Shown: positions 27,100 to 37,023, numbered from the stretch's first letter. The stretch is 64,000 nucleotides of DNA from Marinilabilia salmonicolor (GCF_003003035.1 NZ_PVTS01000004.1:186001-250000); one strand, 5' to 3'. Notes: generated from the letters alone by a model not told the origin. Numbers and translations: made by a program.

Positions 27100-28545
27100 A
27101 TGAACATTCGATTTGTACTGAACATATTGGGCAGGGTATTGATTATCCTGGGGCTTTTTATGTGCACCAACTTTATCTGGGTTGGGGTGTATGAAGAAGC
27201 TACCTTTTGGGGGCATTTTTATGCCTGCATAATCACCCTGCTGGGAGGTGCCGGGCTTTTTCTTGGTACATCCATCAATCTGAAGCCCAGCCTCGGGTTA
27301 CGCGAGAGTTATCTGACGGTTACTTTTGCCTGGGTGGTGATTTCTGCTTTCAGTACATTACCATATTTGTTTACACAATCCATTGCCACTTTTGAAGATG
27401 CCTTTTTTGAATCGGTTTCCGGACTTACCACTACCGGTGCCTCTATATTGAATGACATAGAAGCATTGCCTCGCAGTGTCCTGTATTGGCGCAGTATGAC
27501 ACATTGGATCGGGGGTATGGGAATCATTGTTTTGGTGGTTGCCATTCTGCCAATGCTGCGGGTTGGTGGTTACAATTTGTTCAAGTCGGAAGCCACCGGC
27601 ATATCCTATGAGAAACTTACCCCCCGAACAGCCAGTACCGCCAAACGTCTTTGGGGAATTTATCTGGGACTTACCTTTTTACAAGTGGTTTTTCTGATGT
27701 TTGGCAATATGGATTTTTTTGAATCCCTTTGTCACAGTTTTGGAACGATCGCGACAGGCGGGTTTTCCACGCAAAATGACAGTATTGCCGGGTATTCTCC
27801 TTATATTCAGTATGTCATTACTGTATTTATGTTGCTGGCTGGTGTTAATTTTACCCTGCATTACTTCCTAATAAAAGGGAAGTTTAAAAAGTTGAGGCGC
27901 AACGATGAGTTGAGGACCTATCTGGGGATTATTCTGGTTGCAGGTGTTGTCATCACTGTAATATTGGTTCGACATCTGAACCTGGGAGTCGAAGAAGCAT
28001 TTCGGAAAGCATTCTTTCAGGTAGTTTCCATTATTACATCCACCGGTTTTATTACCGATGATTACTTACTTTGGCCAACAAGAGGCTGGTTTGTCATTTT
28101 TCTGCTGTTTTTTGTAGGTGCCAGCGTTGGGAGTACTGGTGGGGGTATTAAGGTCATTCGTTTGGTGGTAGCCTTTAAGAGTTTTTATGTCAATTTCCTG
28201 CGACTTTTGCATCCCAACTCTGTTATTGTTTTGCGCGTAAACGGAGAAGTGGTGGATGATGAGAAGGTCAGTACAATTCTGGGCTTTATCGTTCTTTATT
28301 TTGTGACTGCTTTTGTGGGAACAGTTGTGATGATCTTTATGAATGTGGATGCCATTACTGCCATGGCGTCGGTTATTTCCTCCATGGGTGCGATAGGACC
28401 TGCTTTTGGGGAGGTAGGGCCGACAAGTAATTTTGCCATGATTCCTGATGGGGGCAAGTTTTTCCTCTCTTTTCTGATGATTCTTGGACGTCTGGAACTT
28501 ACCACCGTTTTTGTCTTGTTTACCCTCGATTTCTGGAAGGACTGA
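27100..28545 (+). CDS. trkH: TrkH/KtrB-type potassium uptake channel subunit
   Basis: About 481 residues, starting MNIRFVLNILGRVLIIL. It is an integral membrane protein with four M1-P-M2 repeats. The four pore loops are visible: SGLTTTGASIL, GTIATGGFSTQND, VSIITSTGFITDDY and SSMGAIGPAFGEVGP, each with the conserved filter Gly. It forms the K+-translocating subunit of Trk/Ktr systems; the cytoplasmic TrkA/KtrA regulator is not next to it. The FemAB-like gene follows on the same strand after about 70 bases. Confidence 0.93.
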   Translation: MNIRFVLNILGRVLIILGLFMCTNFIWVGVYEEATFWGHFYACIITLLGGAGLFLGTSINLKPSLGLRESYLTVTFAWVVISAFSTLPYLFTQSIATFEDAFFESVSGLTTTGASILNDIEALPRSVLYWRSMTHWIGGMGIIVLVVAILPMLRVGGYNLFKSEATGISYEKLTPRTASTAKRLWGIYLGLTFLQVVFLMFGNMDFFESLCHSFGTIATGGFSTQNDSIAGYSPYIQYVITVFMLLAGVNFTLHYFLIKGKFKKLRRNDELRTYLGIILVAGVVITVILVRHLNLGVEEAFRKAFFQVVSIITSTGFITDDYLLWPTRGWFVIFLLFFVGASVGSTGGGIKVIRLVVAFKSFYVNFLRLLHPNSVIVLRVNGEVVDDEKVSTILGFIVLYFVTAFVGTVVMIFMNVDAITAMASVISSMGAIGPAFGEVGPTSNFAMIPDGGKFFLSFLMILGRLELTTVFVLFTLDFWKD

Positions 28546-28614
28546 TTTTTTATTCCACTTTATTTTTATTTCCTTTGCGCCCAAAATCAGGTAGATAGCA
28601 AAAAAAAGGAAGTG

Positions 28615-29742
28615 ATGAACGTAGATGTTGAGCCAAAACCGACAAGAGAAATTATTCCGACCAATGTATTGCAGCAGACTGCTTTTTGGGCACGGTTGAA
28701 AAATAAGCAGGGCTGGGGAACCCATGCTTTTGATCTCTCACTGGGAAAAAGTGAGGCATTTTCAGGCACCCGGTTTGGAAAGCATGAGCGTGAGGGTGAT
28801 ATACTGATTACTTTGCGTGCCATCGGTGGGGGGCGGTATATGGCTTATGTCCCTTTTGGTCCGGAACAGCTGCCCGATGAAGAACGACGCGGCATCTGGC
28901 TGGAAGAGATATCAGAACAGCTGCGGAATTTTCTTCCTGAGGATTGTCTCTTTATTCGTTATGATCTTTGTTGGGAATCTCCCTGGGCAAGGGAAGATGA
29001 ATATTTTTCTGAAGATGGTATCTGGCTGGGGCCTCCTGATGCATATGTTCAGGAGATGCGTATGAATTTTGATACCCGAAACTTTAATCTGCGCAAAGCA
29101 CCTTCTGATATGCTTCCTGCACACACGGTGATGTTGGATCTGGATAAAGAAGAAGATACCCTGCTTTCCGAGATGAAATCAAAAACACGCTACAATATTC
29201 GATTGTCTCAGCGTAAAGGTGTGGAGGTGCGACGTGCGGGTATGGATGAACTGGATAAATGGTTCCGGTTGTATGATGAAACTTATTCGCGTAATCGATT
29301 GGCAGCAAATGATTTGTCATTTTTTAAGCAGGTTTTTCAGACACGGGCAGATGATACAGATTCACCGGGTGAGGTGGATTTACTACTTGCGGAGAAAGAC
29401 GGCGAGGCTTTTGCCGGTATGTTCCTGGCCCGATCGGGAGAAAGAGCAACCTATCTGTACGGAGCCTCCAGTGGTCAACACCGAGATCTTCAGGCCAGTC
29501 ATGCACTTCAGTGGGGAGCCATCCGGCACAGCAAGGAAGCCGGTTGTAAAGAGTATGATATGTTTGGAATTTCCCCTACACCCGATCCGGAACATCCAAT
29601 GTACGGACTTTACCGCTTTAAAACAGGCTTTGGCGGAACAAAAATACATCGCCAGGGATGCTGGGACTATTCCCTTGATGAAGAGGGATATGAGCAGTAC
29701 CGCCTGGCGGAAATGAATGCTACCGGTTATCATCTTGGGTAA
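28615..29742 (+). CDS. FemAB/GNAT-like aminoacyltransferase
   Basis: 375 residues. An A/G-rich stretch AAAAAAAGGAAGTG lies directly before the ATG. The sequence shows two GNAT-like halves: TAFWARLKNKQGWGTHAFDL at the N-terminus and, after KSKTRYNIRLSQRKGVEVRRA (the signature helix of FemABX proteins), a second half with YLYGASSGQHRDLQASHALQ and YRFKTGFGGT. FemAB proteins add amino acids to peptidoglycan precursors from aminoacyl-tRNA. In Bacteroidota, which lack such interpeptides as far as I know, the acceptor could be different, so only the fold is assigned. Confidence 0.8.
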   Translation: MNVDVEPKPTREIIPTNVLQQTAFWARLKNKQGWGTHAFDLSLGKSEAFSGTRFGKHEREGDILITLRAIGGGRYMAYVPFGPEQLPDEERRGIWLEEISEQLRNFLPEDCLFIRYDLCWESPWAREDEYFSEDGIWLGPPDAYVQEMRMNFDTRNFNLRKAPSDMLPAHTVMLDLDKEEDTLLSEMKSKTRYNIRLSQRKGVEVRRAGMDELDKWFRLYDETYSRNRLAANDLSFFKQVFQTRADDTDSPGEVDLLLAEKDGEAFAGMFLARSGERATYLYGASSGQHRDLQASHALQWGAIRHSKEAGCKEYDMFGISPTPDPEHPMYGLYRFKTGFGGTKIHRQGCWDYSLDEEGYEQYRLAEMNATGYHLG

Positions 29743-29864
29743 AAGGTGTAAATAAAATAGGGCACTTAAGTTTTTTGGGTATGTAAACCATTTTTGGGAC
29801 AAGTCACTGCACTCTGCCCCGGCCCCTGGCTCCATGCACCATTCTCTCGGCTCCCGGCCCTTTG

Positions 29865-30818
29865 CTATTGCAGCACCAAATAGATCATATATCCCGTAAA
29901 GAATGCCACAAAAAGGGCCGCTTCCCATCGGTCAAGTTTTTTTCTAACACCGGTGAACATAGCCACAAAAAGGGCAACGGTTCCTACCAACAATATGGTT
30001 ATATCTGTATTGAAGGCAGTGCTAAAGGGCATTGGTCGGATGGTAGCACTAATTCCGAGAATAAGAAAGATGTTGAAAATATTAGACCCAAGGATGTTGC
30101 CTACTGCTAAATCGTTGTTTTTCTTTTTTACAGCTATCAGTGAAGTTACCAGTTCGGGCAAAGAAGTCCCTGCGGCTACGATTGTTAGCCCGATAATTTT
30201 TTCACTCAGTTGAAAGAAACGGGCAATCTCTATGGATGAATCTACTACGAGGCGTCCACCCAGAATCAACCCTGCTAATCCTCCAACAATCGATAAAATT
30301 GTCTTTATTAAAGAGTGCTGTTTTTTTGTTGATTCATCCGGTTGTGGTTCAGTTCTCATATTTCGGTAGATGTAAAATAGAAACAGAGCGAAAAGTGCCA
30401 ATAGAATGACGCCGTCGATGCGTGACAATACCAATGCGCTTTCACCGAAAAGCTGATCGTTGGCCAATAAAAGCAGTGCAACGGCAGCAATAAGTGACAT
30501 AGGAATTTCTTTCCAGACAGTGCCTGCTCCGACAGCAATGGGAGCTATTAATCCTGATAGGCCCAGAATCAGCAAAAGATTAAAATTATTGCTGCCAATA
30601 ACATTACCGAAGGCAATGTCGGCATGCCCATCCACGGAGGCGAGAACATTTACCACGAGTTCGGGAGCCGAGGTTCCGAAAGCCACGATGGTGAGTCCTA
30701 TAGCGAGTTCCGAAATACGATATTTTCGGGCCAGGGTTGAGGCCCCGTCCACAAGCCAGTCACCTCCTTTGAGCAGCAGCGTCAATCCAAGTATCAGCAA
30801 TAAAGATGTGAAAATCAT
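29865..30818 (-). CDS. calcium/sodium antiporter (CaCA family)
   Basis: 317 residues with ten hydrophobic helices arranged as two inverted repeats of five. Each half holds the alpha-repeat motifs: VAFGTSAPELVVN with GNVIGSNNFN, and VAAGTSLPELVTS with GNILGSNIFN. This is the YrbG-type exchanger that extrudes Ca2+ against Na+ at the inner membrane. It converges with the FemAB-like gene. The ion preference is inferred. Confidence 0.92.
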   Translation of the reverse strand: MIFTSLLLILGLTLLLKGGDWLVDGASTLARKYRISELAIGLTIVAFGTSAPELVVNVLASVDGHADIAFGNVIGSNNFNLLLILGLSGLIAPIAVGAGTVWKEIPMSLIAAVALLLLANDQLFGESALVLSRIDGVILLALFALFLFYIYRNMRTEPQPDESTKKQHSLIKTILSIVGGLAGLILGGRLVVDSSIEIARFFQLSEKIIGLTIVAAGTSLPELVTSLIAVKKKNNDLAVGNILGSNIFNIFLILGISATIRPMPFSTAFNTDITILLVGTVALFVAMFTGVRKKLDRWEAALFVAFFTGYMIYLVLQ

Positions 30819-31215
30819 ATGGCAGGTATTTTAGAATTTGTTGTAAACGCTTGGAGGGTAGTTTTTAGCTTCTTGTTCGCAGCTCTCAGGGCTGGGGAGT
30901 GATATATTTTGGAAATGTTTCAATTATGAGGGAAAATCCCTGGAACAATCCATATTGAACAGCCATGGTAGTGATGACAGATATCTGTTTTTGTGCTGTT
31001 TTATCTGCAATAAGCTTTTTTGACCTGGTTCACTATGTTCGAAAAGCCTCGTCATTGCAAGTGCGCACCTAATATGTCATTGCTGGCAGAACGAAGCAAT
31101 TTTCTTTCATGATAATAGTTTTTCCGGATTATAGTGAAAAAAATCTTATTTGTTTCATTGTTGCAAAAATATGATATAAACGCTTTTTCTGCTATTTTAG
31201 AGAAAAATATTTTTC
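30819..31215. other. intergenic region with a weak repeat
   Basis: No gene. 31050-31100 contains GTCATTGCAAGTGCG and AACGAAGCAAT, a loose copy of the intergenic repeat at 11050. The rest is AT-rich without clear structure. Confidence 0.4.
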
Positions 31216-32001
31216 ATGAGTCTCAGAAACAGATTAAATATAATTGTATTTTACTCCAATACGAAGGCAGGAAAAACCTTTGATGTGATTTTACTCTGGG
31301 CAATTCTTCTCAGTGTTCTTACTGTATTGCTGGAAAGTGTACCTGTTTTAAATGAACGTTTTGGAAAGCTTTTTGAGGGTGTGGAATGGTTTTTTACGAC
31401 ACTTTTTACTCTTGAATATTTATTGCGAATCTATATCAGCCCCAGGCCTCATAAATATGTCTTCAGTTTCTGGGGGGTGATAGACTTTCTGGCTGCCATT
31501 CCTTCCTGGTTAAGTGTTCTCTTTCCTGCAGCACAGTTGTTGTTTGTAATTCGTTTTTTACGTTTCATCAGGGTATTTAGAGTGCTCAAGCTGGCCCGGT
31601 TTACCTCAGAGGCCAGATCTTTGGCAAGTTCATTAAGGTCGAGCCTTTATAAGATTACCATCTTTTTTACTGCAATTTTAATTCTTGTATTGTTTTTGGG
31701 AACACTTATGTATGTAATTGAAGGTGCAGAAGAGGGGTTTGACAGTATCCCCAAGAGTATTTACTGGGCAATCATTACCATTACTACGGTGGGGTATGGT
31801 GATATAGTCCCTCAGACCGATTTGGGTAAGTTTATCGCTTCCTTCATCATGCTCATTGGATATGCTATTATTGCCGTCCCTACAGGTATTGTTACTGCCG
31901 AAATATCCCGTCAGAACAATACTCGTGTCAGATGTACGAAATGCGGAAGAGAAAATCTCTCAGATGCAAGGTATTGCAGTCATTGCGGTGAGACAATATA
32001 G
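31216..32001 (+). CDS. voltage-gated-type K+ channel with C-terminal zinc ribbon
   Basis: 261 residues with six membrane helices. The S4-like segment RFLRFIRVFRVLKLARF has basic residues every third position, and the selectivity filter TVGYGD is at 191-196. After S6 (IASFIMLIGYAIIAVPTGIV) comes a short cytoplasmic tail that ends in a four-Cys zinc ribbon: C240-x2-C243 and C254-x2-C257 (RCTKCGRENLSDARYCSHCG). It should form a tetrameric K+ channel; the ribbon may bind zinc and gate or stabilise it, as inference. Confidence 0.9.
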   Translation: MSLRNRLNIIVFYSNTKAGKTFDVILLWAILLSVLTVLLESVPVLNERFGKLFEGVEWFFTTLFTLEYLLRIYISPRPHKYVFSFWGVIDFLAAIPSWLSVLFPAAQLLFVIRFLRFIRVFRVLKLARFTSEARSLASSLRSSLYKITIFFTAILILVLFLGTLMYVIEGAEEGFDSIPKSIYWAIITITTVGYGDIVPQTDLGKFIASFIMLIGYAIIAVPTGIVTAEISRQNNTRVRCTKCGRENLSDARYCSHCGETI

Positions 32002-32293
32002 TGTAAGAATCGTAATGTCCCGTACAAATTTTTGCGCTGTAATCCTGTTTTCTTCGTTAATCTTTTTCGCTGTAGCTATGGCTATACCTGTAAAGATGTC
32101 TTGAAAAAATAAAAACTTTATCCAAAAACCCCCGTTCGTTCTATTAAAACTCTTATCACCAATGATTTTCTGTTCAAGAATCCATATTTGGTTCCTGTTA
32201 TGCGGTTTGTTATTTTTGCAATCGATTGTTAAGCGTCGAAAAGAACTTTTTTCTATCGATTTCGTATCCATCCAAATATTAAATTATTGATTT

Positions 32294-33583
32294 ATGATTC
32301 TTGCTTTCAGATGGTTTGGTGTCTCCGTTTTTGTAAAGGTTTTTTCTGTTATTTTATTGGTGCTATCTTTTGGGTTTTCGAATCCGGCAAAAAGTTGTGA
32401 TGAGCCGGGAGAGGTTTATTCTGCAGATATCATTTCGGTTTTTCTGGATTTTCCTTTTTTCAATCAGTATATCCGGGAATCCCTCCCTGTGATTAATTAT
32501 GTCCGCGACCGCCAGGTATCGCAGGTGCATGTGAAAATCAATCGTCAGAGATCAGGAGCAGGCGGTGAAAACTATGTCATAAGTTTTTTGGGGCGTCAAA
32601 GATTTGAGGACATGAATAACGAGATTACTTATTGGGCACCTGCGTCCAATACTGAGGATGACACCCGCAGGGGACTGGTCGAACGACTGAAATTGGGATT
32701 GGCGCCCTATTTGGCCAACACAGGTCTGAATAGTTTGATTACCGTGAACATAAGTGACAGCATAATGTCTATGGAGCGTAAACCTGTTGATGACCCATGG
32801 AAAAACTGGGTTTTTGAGGTTTATGGAGGTGCCAATTTCTATAAAGAAGCATCACAAACGAAGTTCAATTCAAGGTGGGGGTTTTATGCAGATAAGGTTT
32901 CTGATGATTGGAAAATAAGGATGCGTCCCTATTTTAACTTAAACAAGAGCAATTATACTTCAGAAGAGGACGGGGAGATAGAAAGCAATAATTACCGTCA
33001 TGGATTTGAAGGGTATATGATTCGAAGTCTCAGTCAGCATTGGTCTGCCGGTTTGTTTTTGAATATGCTGACCAGTACTTTTCACAATATGGAGTTCAAT
33101 GTTGAACCAACTCCGGGTATCGAATACAGCCTATTCCCTTATTCTGATGCCACAGAAAAGGCAATTACTTTCGCTTATACCATGGGTGCTGCACAAAATT
33201 ACTATCTGGAAGAAACTATTTTTTTAAAAAAGCAGGAAACACTTTTTAAGCAGGCGCTTCGTATAGCTGTAGATTTTGATCAACCCTGGGGATCTCTTTG
33301 GGGGGGCATTAAAGGATCGCACTATTTTCATGATTTCGACGCTAACAGACTGGAGTTTTATTCCGGTTTCAGCTTGAGGCTGATTAAAGGCCTTTCTTTG
33401 AGTTTTCACAGTGATCTTGACTTAACCAATGACCTTTTGACCATCCCGGCGGGTGAAGCAACCCTTGAGGAACTTCTGCTTCAGGAAAGAGCTCAATCTA
33501 CCAGCTACCAGATTTATACCAATGTGGGAATTTCATATCGTTTTGGTTCTGAGTTTTCGAATGTGGTAAACACCAGATTTTAA
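32294..33583 (+). CDS. uncharacterised outer-membrane barrel protein
   Basis: 429 residues with a long N-terminal signal region (FVKVFSVILLVLSFGFSNPA), then a soluble segment containing YIRESLPVINYVRDRQVSQV and SGAGGENYVISFLG, then about 270 residues of alternating strands with many aromatics (WGFYADKVSDDWKIRMRPYF) ending in GISYRFGSEFSNVVNTRF, a plausible outer-membrane barrel. The VRD...VHV segment occurs in an uncharacterised family with the same layout (recollection). No partner gene. Function unknown. Confidence 0.7.
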   Translation: MILAFRWFGVSVFVKVFSVILLVLSFGFSNPAKSCDEPGEVYSADIISVFLDFPFFNQYIRESLPVINYVRDRQVSQVHVKINRQRSGAGGENYVISFLGRQRFEDMNNEITYWAPASNTEDDTRRGLVERLKLGLAPYLANTGLNSLITVNISDSIMSMERKPVDDPWKNWVFEVYGGANFYKEASQTKFNSRWGFYADKVSDDWKIRMRPYFNLNKSNYTSEEDGEIESNNYRHGFEGYMIRSLSQHWSAGLFLNMLTSTFHNMEFNVEPTPGIEYSLFPYSDATEKAITFAYTMGAAQNYYLEETIFLKKQETLFKQALRIAVDFDQPWGSLWGGIKGSHYFHDFDANRLEFYSGFSLRLIKGLSLSFHSDLDLTNDLLTIPAGEATLEELLLQERAQSTSYQIYTNVGISYRFGSEFSNVVNTRF

Positions 33584-33713
33584 GGTTGGTAATTGTTTCA
33601 TTTAATAGATAATCCCATTTTTCCCCATGCCCCATTATCGCAAAGGGAGAGTGGGTTTTTGTTTTTTGAAGGTTGAAATATTTTTGTTTAGAGGTATTTT
33701 TCTGCAAAATTAG

Positions 33714-33740
33714 TTTAAAAAGTAAAAAATACTTTTTAAA
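33714..33740. promoter_or_regulatory. 11-bp AT-rich inverted repeat upstream of galK
   Basis: TTTAAAAAGTA, five A, TACTTTTTAAA: a perfect inverted repeat in the 324-base gap before galK. Could be an operator or a terminator-like hairpin of the preceding gene. Confidence 0.4.
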
Positions 33741-33872
33741 TTAGCAGGCTTAAGAGCAGACTCATTTAATTGTTGCCATACTTGTTTCATCAAGTATTCT
33801 CTTTAAGGGAAAAGCGGAGAAACTCAGTGAGCGAAAATGATCGGAATAGAATCATAAGTGTTTAAAATAACG

Positions 33873-33887
33873 TTACCGAATCGGTAA
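33873..33887. promoter_or_regulatory. putative operator of galK
   Basis: TTACCGA-A-TCGGTAA, a 15-bp perfect palindrome ending 20 bases before the galK ATG, a usual size and place for a LacI- or GntR-type repressor site. The cognate regulator is not in the window. Confidence 0.5.
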
Positions 33888-33907
33888 TCTAAAAAAATAG
33901 GTGTTTT

Positions 33908-35197
33908 ATGGCTAAAATAGAATCTCTTATTCAGCAAATTAATAATGGTAACAATGAGGCTTTTAAGCGTTTGTACGGCACTGATGCCGGCGAACTGAAA
34001 TCTCAGGCTGAACGATATGCGGAATTGATGGAGGAGTTCAAATCCATCTTTGACCAGGATGATGTGGAATTATTTTCCTCACCCGGACGCACTGAGATTG
34101 GAGGTAATCATACCGATCATAACCATGGGCGGGTGTTGGCCGGAGCTGTCAACCTGGACAATATTGCAGTAGCTGCTGCTAACGGAACAGACATCATCCG
34201 CATTAAATCGGCAGGATACCCTGAGTTTCAGGTAGATTTGTCCAACCTGGAACCTAATGAACAAGAGCATTACACCTCTACTGCTTTGGTGCGTGGCATT
34301 GTGGCCAAAATGAAGGCCAATGGATACAACGCGGGTGGATTTGATGCCTGTATCGAGGGTAGGGTGCCCAAAGGCTCCGGACTGAGTTCTTCTGCTTCGT
34401 TTGAAGTTTTGATTGGTGCCATCGTCAACCATTTGTTTAATGATGGAAAAATGGATGCAGTAGAGAATGCCATCATTGGACAATGGGCCGAAAACAATTT
34501 CTTTGGTAAGCCCTGTGGTCTGATGGACCAAACGGCTTGTTCGGTAGGCGGCCTGATTACGATTGACTTTAAAGATCCTTCCGATCCGGTTGTGAAGCCG
34601 ATTGGTTTTGACTTTGTTTCCTCCGGATACTCACTGGTGATTACTGATGTGGGTGGAGGCCATGACGATCCGGCTTCACAGCAGGAATATGCTTCGCTTC
34701 CCACAGAGATGAAATCGGTAGCCCGGGAATTGGGCGCCGAGGTGCTTCGTGAGGTCACTCTTGAGCAAATAGTGGATAAAATCCCGGAGATTCGTGAAAA
34801 AACCGGTGATCGGGCTATTCTGCGTGCGATTCATTTTCAGGGAGATAACAAGAGGGTGGCCGACCAGGTAAAAGCACTGGAAGAAAATGATTTCCAGTCA
34901 TTCCTGAAGATGGTGGTTGAATCGGGTCAAAGTTCCTATATGTACAATCAGAATATCTATGACATCACTCATAAGGAGGAACAGGTTGTATCTCTGGGGC
35001 TGGCGCTTAGTGAAATGGTGCTGAAAGGCAAAGGTGCCTGGAGGGTACATGGAGGTGGTTTTGGTGGCACCATTCAGGCATTTGTACCTCAGGAAAAATT
35101 GCAGGAGTATGTGAAAACGCTGGAACATGTTTATGGAAAAGGAAAATGTCATACCATGTTTATCCGGCCTGAAGGTTCAATAAAAGTAGTGCTATGA
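33908..35197 (+). CDS. galK: galactokinase
   Basis: 429 residues of the GHMP kinase family, phosphorylating galactose at C1 with ATP in the Leloir pathway. Signature 1, SSPGRTEIGGNHTDHNHGRV, identifies galactokinases; signature 2 is GRVPKGSGLSSSASFEV (ATP phosphate loop). The catalytic Asp lies in CGLMDQTAC and the C-terminal GHMP motif in RVHGGGFGGTIQAF. It is slightly longer than the E. coli enzyme because of about 30 N-terminal residues (IQQINNGNNEAFKRLYG). rpiB follows 156 bases later with its own upstream region. A 15-bp palindrome directly upstream suggests sugar-responsive control. Confidence 0.95.
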   Translation: MAKIESLIQQINNGNNEAFKRLYGTDAGELKSQAERYAELMEEFKSIFDQDDVELFSSPGRTEIGGNHTDHNHGRVLAGAVNLDNIAVAAANGTDIIRIKSAGYPEFQVDLSNLEPNEQEHYTSTALVRGIVAKMKANGYNAGGFDACIEGRVPKGSGLSSSASFEVLIGAIVNHLFNDGKMDAVENAIIGQWAENNFFGKPCGLMDQTACSVGGLITIDFKDPSDPVVKPIGFDFVSSGYSLVITDVGGGHDDPASQQEYASLPTEMKSVARELGAEVLREVTLEQIVDKIPEIREKTGDRAILRAIHFQGDNKRVADQVKALEENDFQSFLKMVVESGQSSYMYNQNIYDITHKEEQVVSLGLALSEMVLKGKGAWRVHGGGFGGTIQAFVPQEKLQEYVKTLEHVYGKGKCHTMFIRPEGSIKVVL

Positions 35198-35353
35198 TCA
35201 CCTGCAAGGGGACATATTCCTCAAAAAGGTGAAAAAAATCATGATTTCTTTAAAGCCAGAAAAAATAACCATACTTTTGTGAAACAACCGGATGAGACAA
35301 GACTCCTACGCCGATTGTTTACACATTTTTGATATTTTGTTTATTTGCAGAAA

Positions 35354-35791
35354 ATGAAAAACAAAGTTATTGGAATTGCTTCTGATCATGCCGGATACGA
35401 CATGAAAGAGATGGCCAAAAAATACCTCGAAGAGAAGGGGTTTACGGTGGAAGATTTTGGTGCTCCATCGGCTGAAAGTGCTGATTATGCAGATTTTGCA
35501 CATCCACTGGGGCAGGCCATTTCAGGAGGAGAATTGAAACAGGGGATTGCGTTTTGCGGAAGCGGAAATGGCATTAATATTACTCTGAATAAGCATAAAG
35601 GTGTTCGATCTGCTTACAGCTGGAATCCCGAGATTGCACGTCTGGGAAGGGCTCACAATGATGCCAATATCTGTGCCATGCCTGCCCGTTTTCTCGAAGC
35701 AGATCAGATCAAAGAAATCATAGATGCTTTCCTGACCACTGAATTTGAAGGTGGCCGACATCAGCGGCGGATTGATAAAATCGATTTGTAA
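35354..35791 (+). CDS. rpiB: ribose-5-phosphate isomerase B
   Basis: 145 residues from ATG (MKNKVIGIASDHAGYDMKE), the standard start. RpiB interconverts ribose 5-phosphate and ribulose 5-phosphate in the pentose phosphate pathway. Active-site words: ASDHAGY, SADYADFAHP, GIAFCGSGNGI (catalytic Cys), HNDANICAMPAR and RHQRRIDKI. Full length and intact. It may share sugar-catabolic logic with galK, but no shared promoter is evident. Confidence 0.94.
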   Translation: MKNKVIGIASDHAGYDMKEMAKKYLEEKGFTVEDFGAPSAESADYADFAHPLGQAISGGELKQGIAFCGSGNGINITLNKHKGVRSAYSWNPEIARLGRAHNDANICAMPARFLEADQIKEIIDAFLTTEFEGGRHQRRIDKIDL

Positions 35792-35793
35792 TT

Positions 35794-35977
35794 AGTGTCT
35801 GTCCATAAAGTACCATTTGCGTCCACGAAGAATCGGGGCAGGCTGTTACGCTTGCCGCCCAAATGCTCATTTACCCAAATAAACTCCGTTTTGGCGGCTT
35901 CGCAAGCCTTGCAACTGTCACTTTCTGACCAGACACATGCCTTTTTGCCAACTTTCCTGACTTTATAGACAAACACT
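35794..35977 (+). repeat. MITE-like repeat, copy b
   Basis: The longest copy (184 bp). It starts AGTGTCTGTCCATAAAGTA and ends ACTTTATAGACAAACACT, which are imperfect inverted repeats of each other. Inside are TTACGCTTGCCGCC, TTTTGGCGGCTTCGCAAGCC and ACTTTCTGACCAGACACA. It begins directly after the rpiB stop. The remainder to 36170 has no gene. Confidence 0.75.
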
Positions 35978-36170
35978 AAGATAGTAGTGTGATCACAAAA
36001 TACTATTTCATATTTTACATCCCTTTTCCCATTCTGCATCGTTAAAATTTTTCAACGTAGCTATGGCTATGCTTCAAAATTTTGCCTTGCAGAAAGAAAA
36101 AATGAAAGCAAAATATTTGAAATACTATTTTTCGAACGCCCTACTAGTCTTTGCAAGAAAAGACCAACAA

Positions 36171-36998
36171 CTATTGTTTTTCAGGAACCGTAGCGGTTTG
36201 CTGCACAATTGCTGAAACCTGAAAAATTCCCAGAGCATCATTGCTGATGTTTCCCGTGATGGGGACCCCCGGAGGAGGGGTGAACGGGTTGGAGCTGACC
36301 CGGTTTTTCTCAGCGGCCTGAACAAAGTTATAGTATTCTGTGCTTACAGATAATGCATAAACATCAATGGTGTCCCCGGGATTGGCTTCTATGTTTCCAA
36401 AGAGTTGAGCATCCTCAAGCCAAAGGTTGTTGCTCAGCTGATCGGTATAATGTGACCAGACCTGCACCGAATCATATCGGACATCGTTGATGGTGTACTT
36501 AAAAAGAAATCTTTCATCTTCCCGCTCGTTGTCTTTCACCCAGCCGGTGACTTCATAAATGTTATTGTCGTCTGTTTCCCACCGGTCTTTCTGCACTTTT
36601 AGCGAATGCATGTTAACAGAAGGAGGCATGCTGGATTGAGCTGCATAAACTTCTCCATCAACTTCTATATTCAGATAATAGGTGATGTCTATTCCCGGTT
36701 GAAAATTTTCAGGAGCAATGTATTGTCCATTTCCAATCCATTCAAATGAATAGGTGGTTTGCTCATCTGAAACAGTCACCTCTGCATGATCGATTGTTGC
36801 AATTTTCGATCCGTCCATATAAGGGGCAGTGCGGGTGAGTTCAATGGTACGATAATCGGGATGCTTGCCCAATATGCCGTAAACTACCGGTAACTCCTCA
36901 TTCAGAGTTTCTATACCCGGATCAAAGGCGATGCGTTCACAGGCAATGGTAGATATAATCACTAGAACAGGAAATATAATTTTCTTAAACGAATTCAT
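36171..36998 (-). CDS. DUF4249 lipoprotein
   Basis: About 275 residues from MNSFKKIIFPVLVIISTIAC, a lipoprotein signal with acylated Cys20. The body matches the DUF4249 family: PVVYGILGKHPDYRTIELTR, ITYYLNIEVDGEVYAAQSSM and ERFLFKYTINDVRYDS. Members are typically encoded next to a TonB receptor and are thought to sit on the outer membrane as its partner. The receptor gene is 160 bases upstream on the same strand. An alternative start eight codons up is less likely. Confidence 0.87.
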   Translation of the reverse strand: MNSFKKIIFPVLVIISTIACERIAFDPGIETLNEELPVVYGILGKHPDYRTIELTRTAPYMDGSKIATIDHAEVTVSDEQTTYSFEWIGNGQYIAPENFQPGIDITYYLNIEVDGEVYAAQSSMPPSVNMHSLKVQKDRWETDDNNIYEVTGWVKDNEREDERFLFKYTINDVRYDSVQVWSHYTDQLSNNLWLEDAQLFGNIEANPGDTIDVYALSVSTEYYNFVQAAEKNRVSSNPFTPPPGVPITGNISNDALGIFQVSAIVQQTATVPEKQ

Positions 36999-37023
36999 TA
37001 CTTCAAAATGTTTATTTTTCATA

